The notes: a model not told the origin generated them from the sequence alone. Positions 1-6,366 are shown, counted from the first letter of the stretch. The stretch is DNA of 6,689 nucleotides from an uncultured Oscillospiraceae bacterium (GCA_900549945.1 URQJ01000099.1:1-6689); one strand, 5' to 3'. Numbers and translations: made by a program.

Positions 1-206
1 AAGCCGACGACCCGCCCGTCCGCCTCGGCGGCAAGGATCTCCCGGCAGCTTTGCTTTCGGAACATCGCCGCGCTCTTTTCGGCGCTCATGCTTTGCAGAT
101 AGACCGGGTCGATCAGCCCGGTGTACGTCTCCATCCACGCCCGATAGTGCACGGCGCCGAGCGCCTCGGCGTCGGTGGGCACAGCCTCGCGCACGTGTAT
201 ATCCAC
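1..206 (-). CDS. GNAT-family N-acetyltransferase, N-terminal part only (cut by window edge)
   Basis: Reading leftwards from a GTG at 206-204, the frame stays open for 68 codons to the window edge. The start reads VDIHVREAVPTDAEALGAVH and continues with RAWMETYTGLI. This is the usual opening of Gcn5-related acetyltransferases: a first beta strand, an R-E-A-x-x-x-D-A turn, then helix 1 ending in a W-x-x-T-Y-x-G-L-I stretch. Such enzymes move an acetyl group from acetyl-CoA to an amine. The acetyl-CoA loop (Q/R-x-x-G-x-G/A) lies beyond the edge, so the substrate cannot be guessed. I chose the GTG because a perfect AGGAGG (219-214) sits 7 bases before it. An in-frame ATG at 230 would add eight residues but would place the ribosome site inside the gene. 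The family call is fairly safe; the specific role is unknown. Confidence 0.8.
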   Translation of the reverse strand, partial: MDIHVREAVPTDAEALGAVHYRAWMETYTGLIDPVYLQSMSAEKSAAMFRKQSCREILAAEADGRVVG

Positions 207-236
207 AGCGCTCCCTCCTATTTTCTGCATAATTTC

Positions 237-280
237 AAAAGCAGTCCCGGCGTTTCCTTCGGTGCACCGGGGCTGCTTTT
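237..280 (-). terminator. Rho-independent terminator after the MATE gene
   Basis: A 14-base stem pairs 237-250 with 267-280 and has a single G-T wobble. The loop is 16 bases. Read on the minus strand it lies 6 bases beyond the MATE stop codon, and the stem ends in TTTT. The stem's own A/T ends make it nearly symmetrical, but no plus-strand gene runs into it. Confidence 0.8.
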
Positions 281-285
281 ATCGC

Positions 286-1677
286 TTAGATCTTAATTTT
301 CAGCCATTTGCCCTGCTTCATGCGGATGTAGCCGAGCAGAAAGCGCGTGAACTGGTCGCCGACGAGGCCCATCCAGACGCCGAGCAGGCCAAGGCCGAGC
401 GGGTAGCAGAGCAGCCAGCTCAGGCCCGGGCGGATGCAGGTGACGCTGATCAGCGAGGCCAGCGCCGTGTATTTCGTATCGCCGGCGCCGCGCAGGCAGC
501 CGAAGAACACGACCTGCGAAATCTGCATGTAGATGACGAAGCACAGGATGCGCATGATCATCACGCCGATATCGAGGATCTCCGCCTCATCCGAGAACAG
601 CGCAAAGAGGTTTCGCCCGAAAAACAGAAACACCATGGACATCACAAACGCGCAGAGCAGGCCGAGCCGCTGGCACATGGAGGCGTAGAGCTTCGCGAGG
701 TCGCGCCGCCCCTGCCCGAGGCTGCGGCCGACCAGCGCGACCGAGGCCACGGAGAGGCCATCGCCGAACGAGAATGAAAGGCTCATCATATTCATGCCGA
801 TCTGGTGTGCCGCATACTGCGTCGTGCCGAGATTTGCGACGGTGATCGCAAACAGCAAAAAGCCGATGCGCAGGAAAATCTGCTCCACAAACGCGCTGGA
901 GCCGACGTTTAAAAGCGAGCGGATGTCAAACCGGGAAGAAATCCACCCCTTGATGCCGCGGATGTAGACGAAGGACTGCTTCGAAAACATCGACCCGACC
1001 GACATGCCGCAGCCGACGACGGAGCCGATGACCGTCGCGATCGCCGCGCCGCGCGTGCCGAGCGCCGGAAAACCGAAGTTGCCGCCGATCAGCAGGTAGT
1101 TGAAAACGATGTTGACGAGGTTGGAGACAATGTTCGTGCGCATGGCAATTTTCGTATTGCCCGCGCCGCGCTGCGCCGCATTGATGACAAGCATGACCGT
1201 GGTGAACACAATGCCGCCCATCAAAATCTGGAAATACTCGACGGCCGCCTCGTGCGTATCCTGCGCCGAACCGGCAAAGCGGATGATCGGGTCGGCAAAC
1301 GCGACGCAGACGGCGCTGACGACCGCTGTGAGCACCAGCGTGACGAGGATGCACATGCGCAAAATGCGCACGGCGCTCTCACGGTTCTGCTCGCCCCGGC
1401 GGCGCGCAACGAGCGCGGAGATCGCCGTGCTCATCGCCATAAAGACCGCGATGCCGAGGAACTTCGGCTGCTGCGTGAGACCGACCGCCGCAATCGCGTA
1501 CGAGCCGAGCACGCTGACCATGATCGTATCGATGAAGCCGACAAGCGCCACGAGGAACGACTCCACGATCGACGGCCACGCGACGCCGACCGTGTCGCGC
1601 AGAAGGCTTTTGACCGGCGGTATTTCGCCGGCGGCCGGCTCCTGCCGGAGAATGCGCGCTGTGTTGAACAATTGCAC
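286..1677 (-). CDS. MATE-family multidrug/Na+ (or H+) antiporter
   Basis: This is a complete 463-residue integral membrane protein, the normal size for the 12-helix MATE (NorM/DinF-type) exporters, which expel cationic drugs, toxins or metabolites in exchange for Na+ or H+. Hydrophobic segments run the whole length from about residue 30. The two homologous halves are visible: QRGAGNTK at 169-176 is echoed by LRGAGDTK at 395-402, the conserved loop of each half. Other family-like stretches are GFIDTIMVS (47-55), NIVFNYLLIGG (189-199) and VALVGRSLGQGR (313-324). Translation starts at GTG (1677-1675), with a weak GGTGG 6 bases upstream. The promoter at 1719-1747 serves it alone, and a terminator follows. 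The exported compound cannot be read from sequence. A role in lipid-linked or polysaccharide export is less likely because the MATE loops fit well. Confidence 0.92.
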   Translation of the reverse strand: MQLFNTARILRQEPAAGEIPPVKSLLRDTVGVAWPSIVESFLVALVGFIDTIMVSVLGSYAIAAVGLTQQPKFLGIAVFMAMSTAISALVARRRGEQNRESAVRILRMCILVTLVLTAVVSAVCVAFADPIIRFAGSAQDTHEAAVEYFQILMGGIVFTTVMLVINAAQRGAGNTKIAMRTNIVSNLVNIVFNYLLIGGNFGFPALGTRGAAIATVIGSVVGCGMSVGSMFSKQSFVYIRGIKGWISSRFDIRSLLNVGSSAFVEQIFLRIGFLLFAITVANLGTTQYAAHQIGMNMMSLSFSFGDGLSVASVALVGRSLGQGRRDLAKLYASMCQRLGLLCAFVMSMVFLFFGRNLFALFSDEAEILDIGVMIMRILCFVIYMQISQVVFFGCLRGAGDTKYTALASLISVTCIRPGLSWLLCYPLGLGLLGVWMGLVGDQFTRFLLGYIRMKQGKWLKIKI

Positions 1678-1718
1678 TGAAATCCACCCACCCCAATAGT
1701 TGCTTTTGAAACAAAACG

Positions 1719-1747
1719 ATTATAGCACAGAAAATGGGGGCGGTCAA
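1719..1747 (-). promoter_or_regulatory. Promoter of the MATE gene, overlapping the upstream terminator
   Basis: On the minus strand, TTGACC (1747-1742) is followed after exactly 17 bases by a perfect TATAAT (1724-1719). The predicted start is near 1712, giving a leader of about 34 bases before the GTG. The -35 box lies inside the terminator stem of the methyltransferase gene. Confidence 0.8.
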
Positions 1748-1769
1748 GCCCATGCGGCCGACCGCCCCC
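1731..1769 (-). terminator. Terminator after the methyltransferase gene
   Basis: A perfect 10-base GC-rich stem (1736-1745 with 1760-1769, loop 14 bases) lies 11 bases beyond the methyltransferase stop codon. On the minus strand it is followed by ATTTTCT. The T run is short and broken, so termination may be leaky. Confidence 0.7.
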
Positions 1770-1780
1770 GTTTAAGGCGT

Positions 1781-2437
1781 TTATTTTGTGGCGAGCAGCA
1801 CCGCCGTGTTCGATTTCGCCCAGCGCACCTGCACCTCGGCGAACCCGGCCTTGAAGAGCAGCGCCGCCTCGTTCGCCACGGTGAGCGGCGTAAAGGTGTA
1901 GTAGTGCCCCTCGGGCTGGTGGGCCTCGGCGCGCTTGCGCTCGAACTCGCTGCGGCAGAAATCCTGATAGTTCTGCGTGGGCGCAAACTTATCCGTCAGA
2001 AGGAAAAAGCCGTCCTTCTTGAGCCCGGCGCGCAGGTTCTTGTAGAGCTGCAGCTTCTGCGCCTCGCTGTAATAGTGCAGCGCCATCGCGGCAACCGCGC
2101 CGTCGTAAAATTCAAAGCCAAAATCGTGGTCGAAGAAATTGGCGGCCACGGCCTGCACGCGGCCGCTGTAATCGGCGAGGTTCTTTTTGAGCCGCGCGAG
2201 CATCTTGCCCGAGCAGTCCACGCAGGTGGCGCGCAGCGTCTCGCTCTGCTCTAAAAGCGGCTTGAGCTGCAGGCCCGTGCCCGCGCCGATATCGACGATG
2301 TTGAGATTCTCCTTCATCGGAAAAGCGGATACCATGCGCACGATGTAGCCGTCCTCGTCCGTCGTCGCGCGGCGGACGCGCTCGTCGTAAGTCTCGGCGA
2401 CGCTGTTGTAATAGATATCCATTTTCTCGAGTGCCAT
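1781..2437 (-). CDS. Class I SAM-dependent methyltransferase
   Basis: The protein has 218 residues when read from the ATG at 2437-2435. It carries the Rossmann-type SAM fold. Motif I is IVDIGAGTG (residues 47-55). The acidic end of strand 2, which binds the SAM ribose, is CVDCSGKML (72-80, aspartate 74). YDGAVAAMALHYY (111-123) is the motif IV region, followed by LKKDGFFLLTDKF (139-151). The substrate is unknown; the short C-terminal part does not point to RNA, quinone or small-molecule targets. I chose this start because AAAGGA sits 9 bases upstream and the following MDIYYNSVAETYDERV is a usual opening for the family. The frame stays open to another ATG at 2527, adding 30 basic, non-family residues, but that start has no good ribosome site. 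It has its own promoter and terminator, so it seems a single-gene unit. Confidence 0.88.
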   Translation of the reverse strand: MALEKMDIYYNSVAETYDERVRRATTDEDGYIVRMVSAFPMKENLNIVDIGAGTGLQLKPLLEQSETLRATCVDCSGKMLARLKKNLADYSGRVQAVAANFFDHDFGFEFYDGAVAAMALHYYSEAQKLQLYKNLRAGLKKDGFFLLTDKFAPTQNYQDFCRSEFERKRAEAHQPEGHYYTFTPLTVANEAALLFKAGFAEVQVRWAKSNTAVLLATK

Positions 2438-2484
2438 GTGCACCAGTCCTTTCAAATCACTGCCAGGAATTCCCTTTTCATTGT

Positions 2485-2499
2485 GGCGCACTTTGCGCC
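2485..2499 (-). other. Small hairpin in the methyltransferase leader
   Basis: GGCGCA and TGCGCC pair perfectly across a three-base loop, about 48 bases upstream of the preferred ATG and downstream of the predicted transcription start near 2545. It has no T run, so it is not a terminator. It would be part of a leader of about 108 bases if the start at 2437 is right. Confidence 0.4.
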
Positions 2500-2551
2500 G
2501 GTTTATACCCTCTATTGGCGTTTTCATTTTTATCCATATCTCTACATCTTT

Positions 2552-2580
2552 ATTTTACTGAAAAACGCGGCGCTTGACAA
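2552..2580 (-). promoter_or_regulatory. Promoter of the methyltransferase gene
   Basis: On the minus strand TTGTCA (2580-2575) and TAAAAT (2557-2552) are separated by exactly 17 bases; each box matches the sigma-A consensus at five of six positions. The expected start is near 2545, between this box and both candidate start codons. Confidence 0.7.
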
Positions 2581-2647
2581 CGCAAAAAACTAACAATTCC
2601 ATACGAAATATTGCAGGTTGATTTGGGGTAAAAGCCCATGAAAATGC

Positions 2648-2678
2648 AAAAAACAGGCGTTTCTGTGCGAAACGCCTG
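2648..2678 (-). terminator. Strong terminator after the GH130 gene
   Basis: A perfect 10-base stem, CAGGCGTTTC with GAAACGCCTG (2654-2663 and 2669-2678), has a five-base loop. On the minus strand it is followed directly by six T residues. It lies 25 bases beyond the GH130 stop codon and should keep that transcript out of the methyltransferase gene. Confidence 0.92.
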
Positions 2679-2703
2679 CCAAAAGTATTTTGCTTTTTCA
2701 GAA

Positions 2704-3705
2704 TCAGTCGACCGGATGCGGGTACTTTCTCATGTAGGAAAGCAGCTCGTCCACCGTTGTGAACGCCATGCCCGTAACGGTGTCCGCCGCGCCGTAGTAG
2801 ATCGTGATGCGGCCGGTGTCAGCGTCGGTGAGCGTAGCGCAGGGGAACGTGACGTTCGGCACGTCGCCGGTGAGCTCGTAATCCTCCTCCGGGCCAAAGA
2901 CGTAGAAGAGGCCTCTTTCCTTGACAATCCACGGCTTGTCGATGTCGAGCAGCGCGACGCCGAAGCGGTAGACGAAGCCGTTGCAGGAATTCAGAACGCC
3001 GTGGTAGATCATCAGCCAGCCCTCGTCGGTCTCGATCGGGGTGGGGCCGGGGCCGACCTTCTTGGACTGCCAGCCGGCGGTCTTGCTCGTGCCGAACACG
3101 TAGCGGTGCTTGCCCCAGTAGGTCATGTCCGGGCTCTCGCTGTAGAAGATATCGCCGAATGGGGTGTGGCCCGTGTCGGACGGACGGCTCAGCATCGCGA
3201 AGTTATCGCCGATCTTTCTCGGGAACAGAACGCCGTTGCGGTTGTAGGGCAGGTACGCATTCTCAAGCTGATAAAAGGTCTTGAAATCGTAGGTGTAGCC
3301 CACGCCGATCGTCGGGCCGTGGAAGCCGTTGCACCAAGTGATGTAGTATCTGTCCTCGATGAAGCAGACGCGCGGGTCATAGCGGTACTCCTTGCGCGTG
3401 ACGCACGGGTCGCAGCCGGGCGCCGGCTCAAAGACGATCGGGTCATGGTTGATGTTCCAGTTGATGCCGTCGTCGGAGAAGCCTGCGAAGATGTCCATCA
3501 TCAGGCCGCGGTTGTCGCAGCGGAAAACGCCGGCGTACTTGCCCTCAAACGGGACAACTGCGGAATTGAAGATGCTGTTGGATGTGGGAATCAGATCGCG
3601 GGGAATGATCGGATTGTGGTCATAGCGCCATACGGGCTTGTCAAAGCCCTGCGGCTTGTCCTGCCAGGGCATATCCGGGAACGACTTGCCGATGATTTTT
3701 GCCAT
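2704..3705 (-). CDS. GH130 beta-1,4-mannoside phosphorylase (GH130_2-like)
   Basis: The protein has 333 residues and no signal peptide, so it should act in the cytoplasm. GH130 enzymes split beta-mannosides with phosphate, releasing mannose 1-phosphate. Family marks in order are NPIIPRDLIPTSNSIFNSAV (31-50), FRCDNRG (61-67), RYDPRVCFIEDRYYITWCNG (108-127), NRNGVLFPRKI (155-165), MLSRPSDTGHTPFGDIFYSE (171-190), PTPIETDEGWLMIYHG (221-236) and IYYGAAD (302-308). Asp110 in YDPRV is the expected general acid. Both length and wording resemble, from memory, the gut mannoside phosphorylase Uhgb_MP of subfamily GH130_2, rather than the longer mannosylglucose phosphorylases (GH130_1, near 390 residues). 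The natural substrate may be manno-oligosaccharides or the Man-GlcNAc core of N-glycans; the GH36 neighbour favours galactomannan. I chose the ATG at 3705 because AAGGAGG lies 7 bases upstream and the homology begins there. An extension to 3924 is not protein-like. Confidence 0.93.
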   Translation of the reverse strand: MAKIIGKSFPDMPWQDKPQGFDKPVWRYDHNPIIPRDLIPTSNSIFNSAVVPFEGKYAGVFRCDNRGLMMDIFAGFSDDGINWNINHDPIVFEPAPGCDPCVTRKEYRYDPRVCFIEDRYYITWCNGFHGPTIGVGYTYDFKTFYQLENAYLPYNRNGVLFPRKIGDNFAMLSRPSDTGHTPFGDIFYSESPDMTYWGKHRYVFGTSKTAGWQSKKVGPGPTPIETDEGWLMIYHGVLNSCNGFVYRFGVALLDIDKPWIVKERGLFYVFGPEEDYELTGDVPNVTFPCATLTDADTGRITIYYGAADTVTGMAFTTVDELLSYMRKYPHPVD

Positions 3706-3744
3706 GATGGTTCCTCCTTGAGTTTTAAAATTATTAGAGCAGGC

Positions 3745-3766
3745 TGCACAGAAACTTTTCTGTGCA
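3745..3766. repeat. Perfect 10-base inverted repeat in the GH130 leader (possible operator)
   Basis: TGCACAGAAA and TTTCTGTGCA form a perfect inverted repeat with a 2-base centre. The site lies downstream of the predicted GH130 start (near 3781) and shares four bases with the cre-like box. It has no T run in either direction, so it is not a terminator. It could be a dimeric repressor site or a leader hairpin that affects translation or mRNA stability. Confidence 0.6.
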
Positions 3767-3776
3767 ACCGCTTCCA
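3763..3776. promoter_or_regulatory. CcpA-type catabolite response element (cre)
   Basis: TGCAACCGCTTCCA matches the published Bacillus consensus TGNAANCGNTTNCA at every fixed position and keeps the central CG of LacI/GalR-family sites. It is centred about 12 bases downstream of the predicted GH130 transcription start, a position where bound CcpA would block initiation or elongation. It could also be the operator of a local LacI-family regulator. It is about 200 bases from the predicted GH36 start site, so direct control of that gene is less clear. Confidence 0.72.
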
Positions 3777-3787
3777 TATCTATCAAT

Positions 3788-3816
3788 ACTATAATACAAA
3801 CAGCCGCAAAAGTAAA
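3788..3816 (-). promoter_or_regulatory. Promoter of the GH130 gene
   Basis: On the minus strand TTTACT (3816-3811) and TATAGT (3793-3788) are separated by 17 bases. The start would be near 3781, giving a leader of about 76 bases that carries the cre-like box and the inverted repeat. The -35 match is moderate (four of six). Confidence 0.6.
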
Positions 3817-3826
3817 GGAAAATTTT

Positions 3827-3943
3827 TCGCCGCCAGCCCGCCCCCGAATGCGTGTGCGCCGGGCAAAGCGCCGGCGGGCCGCGCGGGGCGCGCGCATGCA
3901 CAAAGCATCAAAATCAGGCAACAAAATGCCTATTGCGCGCGCC
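3827..3943. other. GC-rich, foldable block between the divergent promoters
   Basis: Most of this stretch is far richer in G and C than the AT-rich promoter sequence on its left. GCGCCGG occurs twice (3856-3862, 3868-3874), and CGCCGG/CCGGCG (3857-3862, 3871-3876) can form a hairpin. Further right, GGCGCGCGC (3887-3895) is the inverted repeat of GCGCGCGCC (3935-3943). Between these arms are two small hairpins: ATGC/GCAT (3896-3899, 3905-3908) and AGGCA/TGCCT (3916-3920, 3927-3931). The right arm covers part of the GH36 -35 box. No gene is visible here. Confidence 0.45.
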
Positions 3944-3961
3944 GGACAAAGCCGCTATAAT
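3933..3961 (+). promoter_or_regulatory. Promoter of the GH36 gene
   Basis: A perfect TATAAT (3956-3961) stands 17 bases after TTGCGC (3933-3938), which keeps the TTG part of the -35 consensus. The start would be near 3968, about 34 bases before the ATG. The weak -35 box suggests help from an activator, or low basal activity. Confidence 0.65.
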
Positions 3962-4001
3962 GAAAACAAGATCTCTGAATTTTTCGGAAAGGACTTGTAT
4001 T

Positions 4002-6176
4002 ATGGCCATCACCTTTGACGCTTCCAGAAAAATCTTCAAGCTCGATACGCCGTCCACAACGTACGCCTTCACCGTGCACGAGGCGGGGTATCTCTTCCAC
4101 CTCTATTACGGCGCGTATCTGCCGGACGACAACCTGCTCTTTATGCTCGACCGCGGCATGTTCTCCTCCTTCTGCCCGGATTTCCCGCACTATGTCGCGA
4201 CGGGCATCTCGCCGGACGTGACGCCGAGCGAGTATTCCGTGGCCGGCACCGGCGATTTCCGCGTTTCCGCGCTGCAGATCCGCAACAAAAACGGCGACGT
4301 TTCCACCGACATCCGCTACGTCTCCCACCGCATCCTTACGGAAAAGCCCGCGCTGTGCGGCATGCCTTCCCTGCGCGACGAGAACGGCGACAGCGAGACG
4401 CTCGAGATCACGGCGCGCGACGCGGCGACCGGCGCCGTCGTGAAGCTCTATTACACGGTGTACGGCGACATGCCGGTGATGACGCGCAGCGCAGTCGTTG
4501 AGAACGATTCCGACGCGGCGATGGATCCCGAGCGCGTGTACAGCACCTGCCTTGAGCTGCCGGACTTCGACTACGACATGGTGCACCTCTACGGCAAGTG
4601 GTTCAAGGAGCGCACGGTCGCCGAGCGCCCGCTCTGCCATGGCATCCAGTCTGTCGCGAGCAAGCGCGGCTCCTCCTCGCACAATCACAACCCGTTCGTG
4701 GCGCTCAAGCGGCACGGCGCGGCTGAGGAGAGCGGCGAGGTGTACGGCGTGAACCTCGTGTACAGCGGCAACTTCGCAATCGACGTGGAGGTGGACGGCT
4801 TCAACACGACGCGCCTGATCGCCGGCATCAACCCGGACGGCTTCACCTGGCACCTTGAGCCGGGCGAGCGCTTCACCGCGCCGGAGGCCGTCATGGTTTA
4901 CACGGACAAGGGCATAGGCGAGATGAGCCGCATCTTCCACCGCGCCTACAAAAAGCACCTGATCAAAAGCCCGTGGCGCGACGTGGAGCGCCCGGTGCTC
5001 ATCAACAGCTGGGAGGCCGCCTACTTTGACTTCGACGACGACAAGCTCGTCGCGTTCGCGCACGAGGCGGCGAAGATGGGCGTCGATATGCTCGTCATGG
5101 ACGACGGCTGGTTCGGCCACCGCAATCTGGACAACTCCTCGCTCGGCGACTGGTTCGTCAACGAAAAGAAAATCAAGGGCGGGCTTTCGAAGCTGATTGA
5201 GCGCGTCAATGCCGAGGGCCTCAAGTTCGGCATCTGGTACGAGCCGGAGATGATCTCGCCCGACAGCGAGCTCTACCGCGCGCACCCCGACTGGTGCCTG
5301 CACGTCAAGGGCCGCGAAAACTCGCCGGCACGCCTGCAGTACGTGCTCGACATGTCGCGCGAGGACGTGCGCGACAACATCTTCGAGCAGATGTGCAGCG
5401 TCCTGAAAAACAACAAGATTGACTATGTGAAGTGGGACTTCAACCGCAACATTTCGGAGGCCGGTTCGGCCCTGCTGCCGCCGGAGCGCCAGAAGGAAAT
5501 CATGCACCGCTTCGTTCTGGGCACCTACGACCTGATGGACCGCTTTGTGAAGACCTTCCCGAACATCCTGTTTGAAAACTGCTCGGGCGGCGGCGGGCGC
5601 TTCGACCCCGGCATGCTCTACTACTCGCCGCAGATCTGGTGCAGCGACAACACCGACGCGATCGAGCGGCTGACGATCCAGTTCGGCACCTCGATGTGCT
5701 ACCCGGTTTCCGCCTTCGGCGCGCATGTAGCGGCGCGCCCGCGCACCCCGCTTTCGACGCGCGCGAACGTCGCGATGTGCGGCACGTTCGGCTATGAACT
5801 CGACCCGCGCAAGCTCACCGAGGAGGAAAAAGAGGAGGTTCGGCAGCAGATCGCCGACTACCGCAAATACAACCACCTCGTGCGCGACGGCGACTTCTAC
5901 CGCCTGATCGCCCCCACCGACAACGCCTTCCGCTGCGCGTGGGAATTCGTCTCGCCGGATAGGAACGAGGCGATGCTCACAAGCGTCGTGATGCGCCAGC
6001 CGGAGTCGATGTTCTACGTCCAGCGCCTGCGCGGCCTCGACCCGGAGAAACTCTACACCGATACGGACACCGGCGAGGTCTACTCCGGCGCGCTGCTGAT
6101 GAACGCCGGCGTGAACCTGACGCAGGCCGTTTTCCTCGACGGCCAGAGCGTCGTGAAGCATTTCATCGCAAAATAA
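4002..6176 (+). CDS. GH36 alpha-galactosidase
   Basis: The protein has 724 residues, the usual size of bacterial family 36 alpha-galactosidases (about 720-740), which remove terminal alpha-1,6-galactose from melibiose, raffinose-type sugars and galactomannan oligosaccharides. An N-terminal beta-sandwich covers roughly residues 1-325, the catalytic barrel about 330-630, and a C-terminal beta domain the rest. Barrel marks include NSWEAAYFDF (335-344), VMDDGWFG (365-372), YVKWDFNR (475-482) with Asp479 as expected nucleophile, FENCSGGGGRFDPG (524-537), and WCSDNTDA (546-553) with Asp549 as expected acid/base. The two aspartates are 70 residues apart, as in Geobacillus AgaA (478 and 548, from memory). 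No signal peptide is seen, so it is probably cytoplasmic. Start: ATG with GGAAAGGA ending 8 bases upstream; the frame continues further upstream, but only through promoter sequence. It is transcribed away from the GH130 gene. Confidence 0.96.
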   Translation: MAITFDASRKIFKLDTPSTTYAFTVHEAGYLFHLYYGAYLPDDNLLFMLDRGMFSSFCPDFPHYVATGISPDVTPSEYSVAGTGDFRVSALQIRNKNGDVSTDIRYVSHRILTEKPALCGMPSLRDENGDSETLEITARDAATGAVVKLYYTVYGDMPVMTRSAVVENDSDAAMDPERVYSTCLELPDFDYDMVHLYGKWFKERTVAERPLCHGIQSVASKRGSSSHNHNPFVALKRHGAAEESGEVYGVNLVYSGNFAIDVEVDGFNTTRLIAGINPDGFTWHLEPGERFTAPEAVMVYTDKGIGEMSRIFHRAYKKHLIKSPWRDVERPVLINSWEAAYFDFDDDKLVAFAHEAAKMGVDMLVMDDGWFGHRNLDNSSLGDWFVNEKKIKGGLSKLIERVNAEGLKFGIWYEPEMISPDSELYRAHPDWCLHVKGRENSPARLQYVLDMSREDVRDNIFEQMCSVLKNNKIDYVKWDFNRNISEAGSALLPPERQKEIMHRFVLGTYDLMDRFVKTFPNILFENCSGGGGRFDPGMLYYSPQIWCSDNTDAIERLTIQFGTSMCYPVSAFGAHVAARPRTPLSTRANVAMCGTFGYELDPRKLTEEEKEEVRQQIADYRKYNHLVRDGDFYRLIAPTDNAFRCAWEFVSPDRNEAMLTSVVMRQPESMFYVQRLRGLDPEKLYTDTDTGEVYSGALLMNAGVNLTQAVFLDGQSVVKHFIAK

Positions 6177-6203
6177 AGCGCACCGCGCGCTGAAAATACG
6201 CGC

Positions 6204-6253
6204 CCGCCCGGCAGCCCGGAACAATCTGGAAGCTGCCGGGCGGTTGTCTTTTT
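6204..6253 (+). terminator. Strong terminator after the GH36 gene
   Basis: A perfect 12-base stem pairs 6204-6215 with 6232-6243. Five further inner pairs (6216-6220 with 6225-6229, one G-T) form beyond a two-base AA bulge, closing on an ACAA loop. TTGTCTTTTT follows. It lies 27 bases beyond the stop codon, so the small downstream gene should need its own promoter. Confidence 0.9.
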
Positions 6254-6310
6254 CATCAGCCGAAAATTTTTTTCTCTTTTCATGATGTCACGATGCCGTC
6301 ATTTTTGTTT

Positions 6311-6339
6311 TTGCCCTCTTTTTTATGCTATCCTTATAT
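6311..6339 (+). promoter_or_regulatory. Weak candidate promoter for the Arc-like gene
   Basis: TTGCCC (6311-6316) and TTATAT (6334-6339) are 17 bases apart within a T-rich stretch after the GH36 terminator. The -10 box matches poorly. A promoter is expected somewhere here because a strong terminator lies upstream, but the exact boxes are uncertain. Confidence 0.3.
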
Positions 6340-6366
6340 GGACTTCAACGAGAGGGAGAATTTTCA

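Noticed and set aside
2574..2579. Plus-strand TTGACA, a perfect -35 box
   Set aside because: No -10 box lies 15-19 bases downstream and no plus-strand gene follows; the same bases serve as the minus-strand TTGTCA box of the methyltransferase promoter.
3706..3924. N-terminal extension of GH130 with a hydrophobic stretch that might be a signal or membrane anchor
   Set aside because: It is translated promoter and GC-rich intergenic sequence. The AAGGAGG at 3719-3713 fixes the start at 3705, where the family homology begins.
2638..3960. 440-codon plus-strand open frame opposite GH130
   Set aside because: It runs antisense through the GH130 gene and its terminator, has no suitable ribosome site, and gives a low-complexity Val/Ala/Arg-rich product.
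3852..4001. 50-residue N-terminal extension of GH36
   Set aside because: It would read through the TATAAT box and the ribosome binding site of the true start at 4002.
3930..6224. 764-codon open frame on the minus strand opposite GH36
   Set aside because: It is a by-product of GC-rich third positions in the GH36 gene. The translation is rich in Arg, Ala, Val and His, shows no family motif, and would share the whole length with a clearly recognisable enzyme.
6283..6303. Imperfect TGAC/GATG repeats upstream of the Arc-like gene as a possible operator
   Set aside because: The half-sites are short and mismatched and lie upstream of the weak promoter candidate; this is not better than chance in a short region.
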